7,414 nucleotides of DNA from Azonexaceae bacterium (lineage in GTDB: Bacteria > Pseudomonadota > Gammaproteobacteria > Burkholderiales > Rhodocyclaceae). The stretch covers positions 1-7,414 of the forward strand of contig SSTA01000114.1 in assembly GCA_009469685.1 (NCBI GenBank), in the 5' to 3' direction. Numbering within the stretch: the stretch's first letter is position 1; every line of letters starts with the position of its first letter. The position numbers and the translations under genes were made by a program. Below, one piece after another: positions 5,523-7,414 of this stretch. The notes below the pieces were generated by a model that was not told the DNA's origin, searched no databases, and was given only the letters and a program-made list of their open reading frames with translations.

Positions 5523-7414
5523 ATGACGGACTGGCATCACCTGAGCACGTCCGCCGCCGAGGCCCGGCTCCGGGTGACTCCTGCCAGCGGGCTTGGGGAG
5601 GACGACGCATGCGAGCGGCTCGCCCGCCACGGGCCCAATCGCATCGCCCAGCCGCCTGGCCGCTCCGCCTGGAAGCGCCTGGCGGATCAGCTTGCCCAAC
5701 CCCTGGTCGTCGTCCTGGTGGTGGCCGGCGGCGTCACCCTCTTCCTGCGGGAATGGGCCGATGCCGCGGTGGTACTGGGCGTCGTCGCCCTCAATGCGGC
5801 GATCGGCTACTGGCAGGAAGCCAAGGCAGAATCCGCCCTGGCGGCGCTCTCGGCAACCTTGGCCACCCCCGCCGTGGTCCGTCGCGATGGTCACCGCCGG
5901 GCCATAGACGCAGCCCTCCTGGTTCCCGGGGATGTGGTACTCCTCGCGGCGGGCGACCGGGTGCCTGCCGACCTGCGCCTGATCAAGTGCGCCGCGCTGA
6001 CCACCAACGAATCCTCCCTTACTGGCGAATCGCTGCCGGTCGCCAAACACGCCGGCACTCTGCCCGCCGACACCGGGCTTGCCGAGCGGATCAACCTGGC
6101 CTATGCCGGTACCTCGGTGCTGACCGGGAAGGGCACCGGGCTGGTCATCGCCACTGGAGCCGCAACGGAGACCGGACGTATTGCCGGTCTCATCGCCGCT
6201 GCCCCGGAGCTTGCCACGCCGCTCACGAGACGCATGGCGACCTTCTCGCGCTGGCTGCTCTGGGTCATCGGCGCCTTGGCGGGGCTGACCTTCGTCATCG
6301 GCATGGCCCGCGGAGAAACGGTTTTTGAAATGTTCATGGCCTCGGTGGCGCTCGCCGTAGGCGCCATCCCGGAAGGCCTGCCGGCGGCGGTGACCGTCAC
6401 CCTGGCCATCGGTGTCTCCCGCATGGCCCGGCGCCGGGCCATCGTCCGCCGCCTGCCGGCCGTCGAGGCCCTCGGCAGTACGACCGTCATCTGTTCGGAC
6501 AAGACCGGCACGCTCACGGAAAACGCAATGACGGTCCGCGCCTACTGGTGCGGCGGCGAGTCCTTCGCCTTGGAGGGTCACGGATACGGCCCGGCAGGGG
6601 GAATCCTGCGGGGCGGCCGGCCGGCGGCAGTCGACGCGGCGTTGAGGGAATGCCTGGTGGCCGGCACTCTGTGCAACGACGCAAGCCTCGGCCAGGGTAG
6701 GCCGCCCTGGGCCATCACGGGCGACCCCACCGAGGCCGCGCTGCTGGTGGCCACCCGCAAGGGCGATCTGGACGAGGCCACCGTGCGCGGCCTGTTCCCG
6801 CGCCTCGACGAACTCCCCTTCGACGCCGAGCGGCGCTGGATGGCGACCCTGCACCTCGGCGAGGGCGGCCCGGTGATCTATGCGAAGGGCGCGGTCGAGG
6901 GCGTACTCGCGCGATGCACCTCCGCCCTGGACCGCGCCGGCGCCCACGCCCCCCTCGATCCGCCGACGGTTGAGGCCGCGGCCCACGCCCTGGCGGCGCA
7001 AGGTCTGCGCGTGCTGGCCCTGGCCCGGAGTCACCCGGGCGCGACCGTGCAGACCCTGGATGCCGAACTGGGCGGGCTGACCTTTCTCGGCCTGGTCGGC
7101 ATGATCGATCCGCCGCGCCCGGCGGCGCCGGCGGCGGTCAAAGCCTGCCAAGCCGCCGGGGTACGCGTAAAGATGATTACCGGCGACCATGCCGCCACGG
7201 CCGCCGCCATCGCCGACCGGCTGGGTATCGGCAGCGGACGGGTCCTGACCGGGCGCGATCTGGCCGCCCTGGACGACGCCGCGCTGACTCGGGAGGCGGC
7301 CGAGGTGGACATCTTCGCCCGCATCGAGCCCGAGCAGAAGCTCCGCCTGGTCAAGGCGCTGCAGATGCGGGGCGAAGTGGTGGCGATGACCGGCGACGGG
7401 GTCAACGACGCGCC
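5523..7414 (+). CDS. type-II (SERCA-like) cation-transporting P-type ATPase, N-terminal 630 residues
   Basis: An open frame from ATG 5523 to the window edge, truncated on the right by the window and not by mutation. Motifs in order: cation-ATPase N-domain (about 4-45, ARLRVTP...RLARHGPNRI); two early membrane segments; actuator loop SLTGES (TGES 167-170); membrane helix 4 with AIPEGLPAAVTVTLAIG (PEGLP from 283, ion-liganding E284); phosphorylation site CSDKTGTLT with D326; nucleotide-binding KGA (K455); MIDPPRPA; TGDH (553-556) and TGDGVNDA (623-630). The PEGLP motif and domain order place it in the P2 group, closest to P2A calcium pumps, so it should export a cation from the cytoplasm using ATP. 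Ion choice depends mainly on helices 5 and 6, which are outside the window, so Ca2+, Mn2+ or Na+ cannot be separated here. Family members run near 900 residues, so about 70% is present. The start has no clear ribosome site, but no in-frame ATG or GTG lies upstream within the gap. Confidence 0.95.
   Translation, partial: MTDWHHLSTSAAEARLRVTPASGLGEDDACERLARHGPNRIAQPPGRSAWKRLADQLAQPLVVVLVVAGGVTLFLREWADAAVVLGVVALNAAIGYWQEAKAESALAALSATLATPAVVRRDGHRRAIDAALLVPGDVVLLAAGDRVPADLRLIKCAALTTNESSLTGESLPVAKHAGTLPADTGLAERINLAYAGTSVLTGKGTGLVIATGAATETGRIAGLIAAAPELATPLTRRMATFSRWLLWVIGALAGLTFVIGMARGETVFEMFMASVALAVGAIPEGLPAAVTVTLAIGVSRMARRRAIVRRLPAVEALGSTTVICSDKTGTLTENAMTVRAYWCGGESFALEGHGYGPAGGILRGGRPAAVDAALRECLVAGTLCNDASLGQGRPPWAITGDPTEAALLVATRKGDLDEATVRGLFPRLDELPFDAERRWMATLHLGEGGPVIYAKGAVEGVLARCTSALDRAGAHAPLDPPTVEAAAHALAAQGLRVLALARSHPGATVQTLDAELGGLTFLGLVGMIDPPRPAAPAAVKACQAAGVRVKMITGDHAATAAAIADRLGIGSGRVLTGRDLAALDDAALTREAAEVDIFARIEPEQKLRLVKALQMRGEVVAMTGDGVNDA

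Noticed and set aside
5322..7190. Open frame of 622 codons on the minus strand
   Set aside because: It lies antisense to the P-type ATPase frame, which has all family motifs. The product is low-complexity Gly/Arg/Gln-rich, typical of antisense frames in high-GC genes.

Overview
The window is high-GC DNA with codon use typical of a Gram-negative proteobacterium. The set of families present suggests a betaproteobacterium (Rhodocyclales or Nitrosomonadales type), but the sequence alone cannot name a genus. No rRNA, tRNA, CRISPR array, insertion sequence or phage gene is visible.

Layout. At the left edge lies the 3' end of a PotD-type (spermidine/putrescine family) ABC transporter binding-protein gene on the + strand. 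The central 3.5 kb is a minus-strand signalling unit, read right to left. It starts with a membrane sensor histidine kinase (2653-4020). A 160-nt spacer follows, holding a hairpin and a possible 52-codon ORF. Next comes an NtrC-family sigma-54-activating response regulator (1092-2492), then a 276-nt non-coding region, then a gene for an 87-residue exported, charged, Arg/Gly-rich protein (552-815). The right part is on the + strand: a possible 74-codon ORF, a VanZ-family membrane protein (4346-5395), and a type-II (SERCA-like) cation P-type ATPase that runs off the right edge (5523-7414).

The most interesting content is the non-coding region between the response regulator and the small exported protein. 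On the minus strand it carries a near-consensus -24/-12 sigma-54 promoter (TGGCACG-N4-CTGCT), a perfect match to the IHF consensus about 50 bp upstream of the predicted start, and imperfect palindromes at about -89 and -127 where enhancer (UAS) sites normally lie. A four-tract G-quadruplex motif adjoins the distal palindrome. Together these suggest a self-contained circuit: the kinase senses something in the periplasm, phosphorylates the sigma-54 activator, and the activator turns on the neighbouring gene for a small exported protein. The architecture recalls the E. coli ZraPSR system, but the small protein has none of the recognisable features of ZraP/CpxP. The regulator also carries GAFTDA instead of GAFTGA in its sigma-54 contact loop.

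The VanZ-like and ATPase genes face away from the signalling unit and may form a separate transcription unit. Their link to the two-component system is only one of position. The 4021-4345 intergenic region holds a sigma-70-like promoter candidate for the kinase operon, several small palindromes and the doubtful 74-codon ORF.
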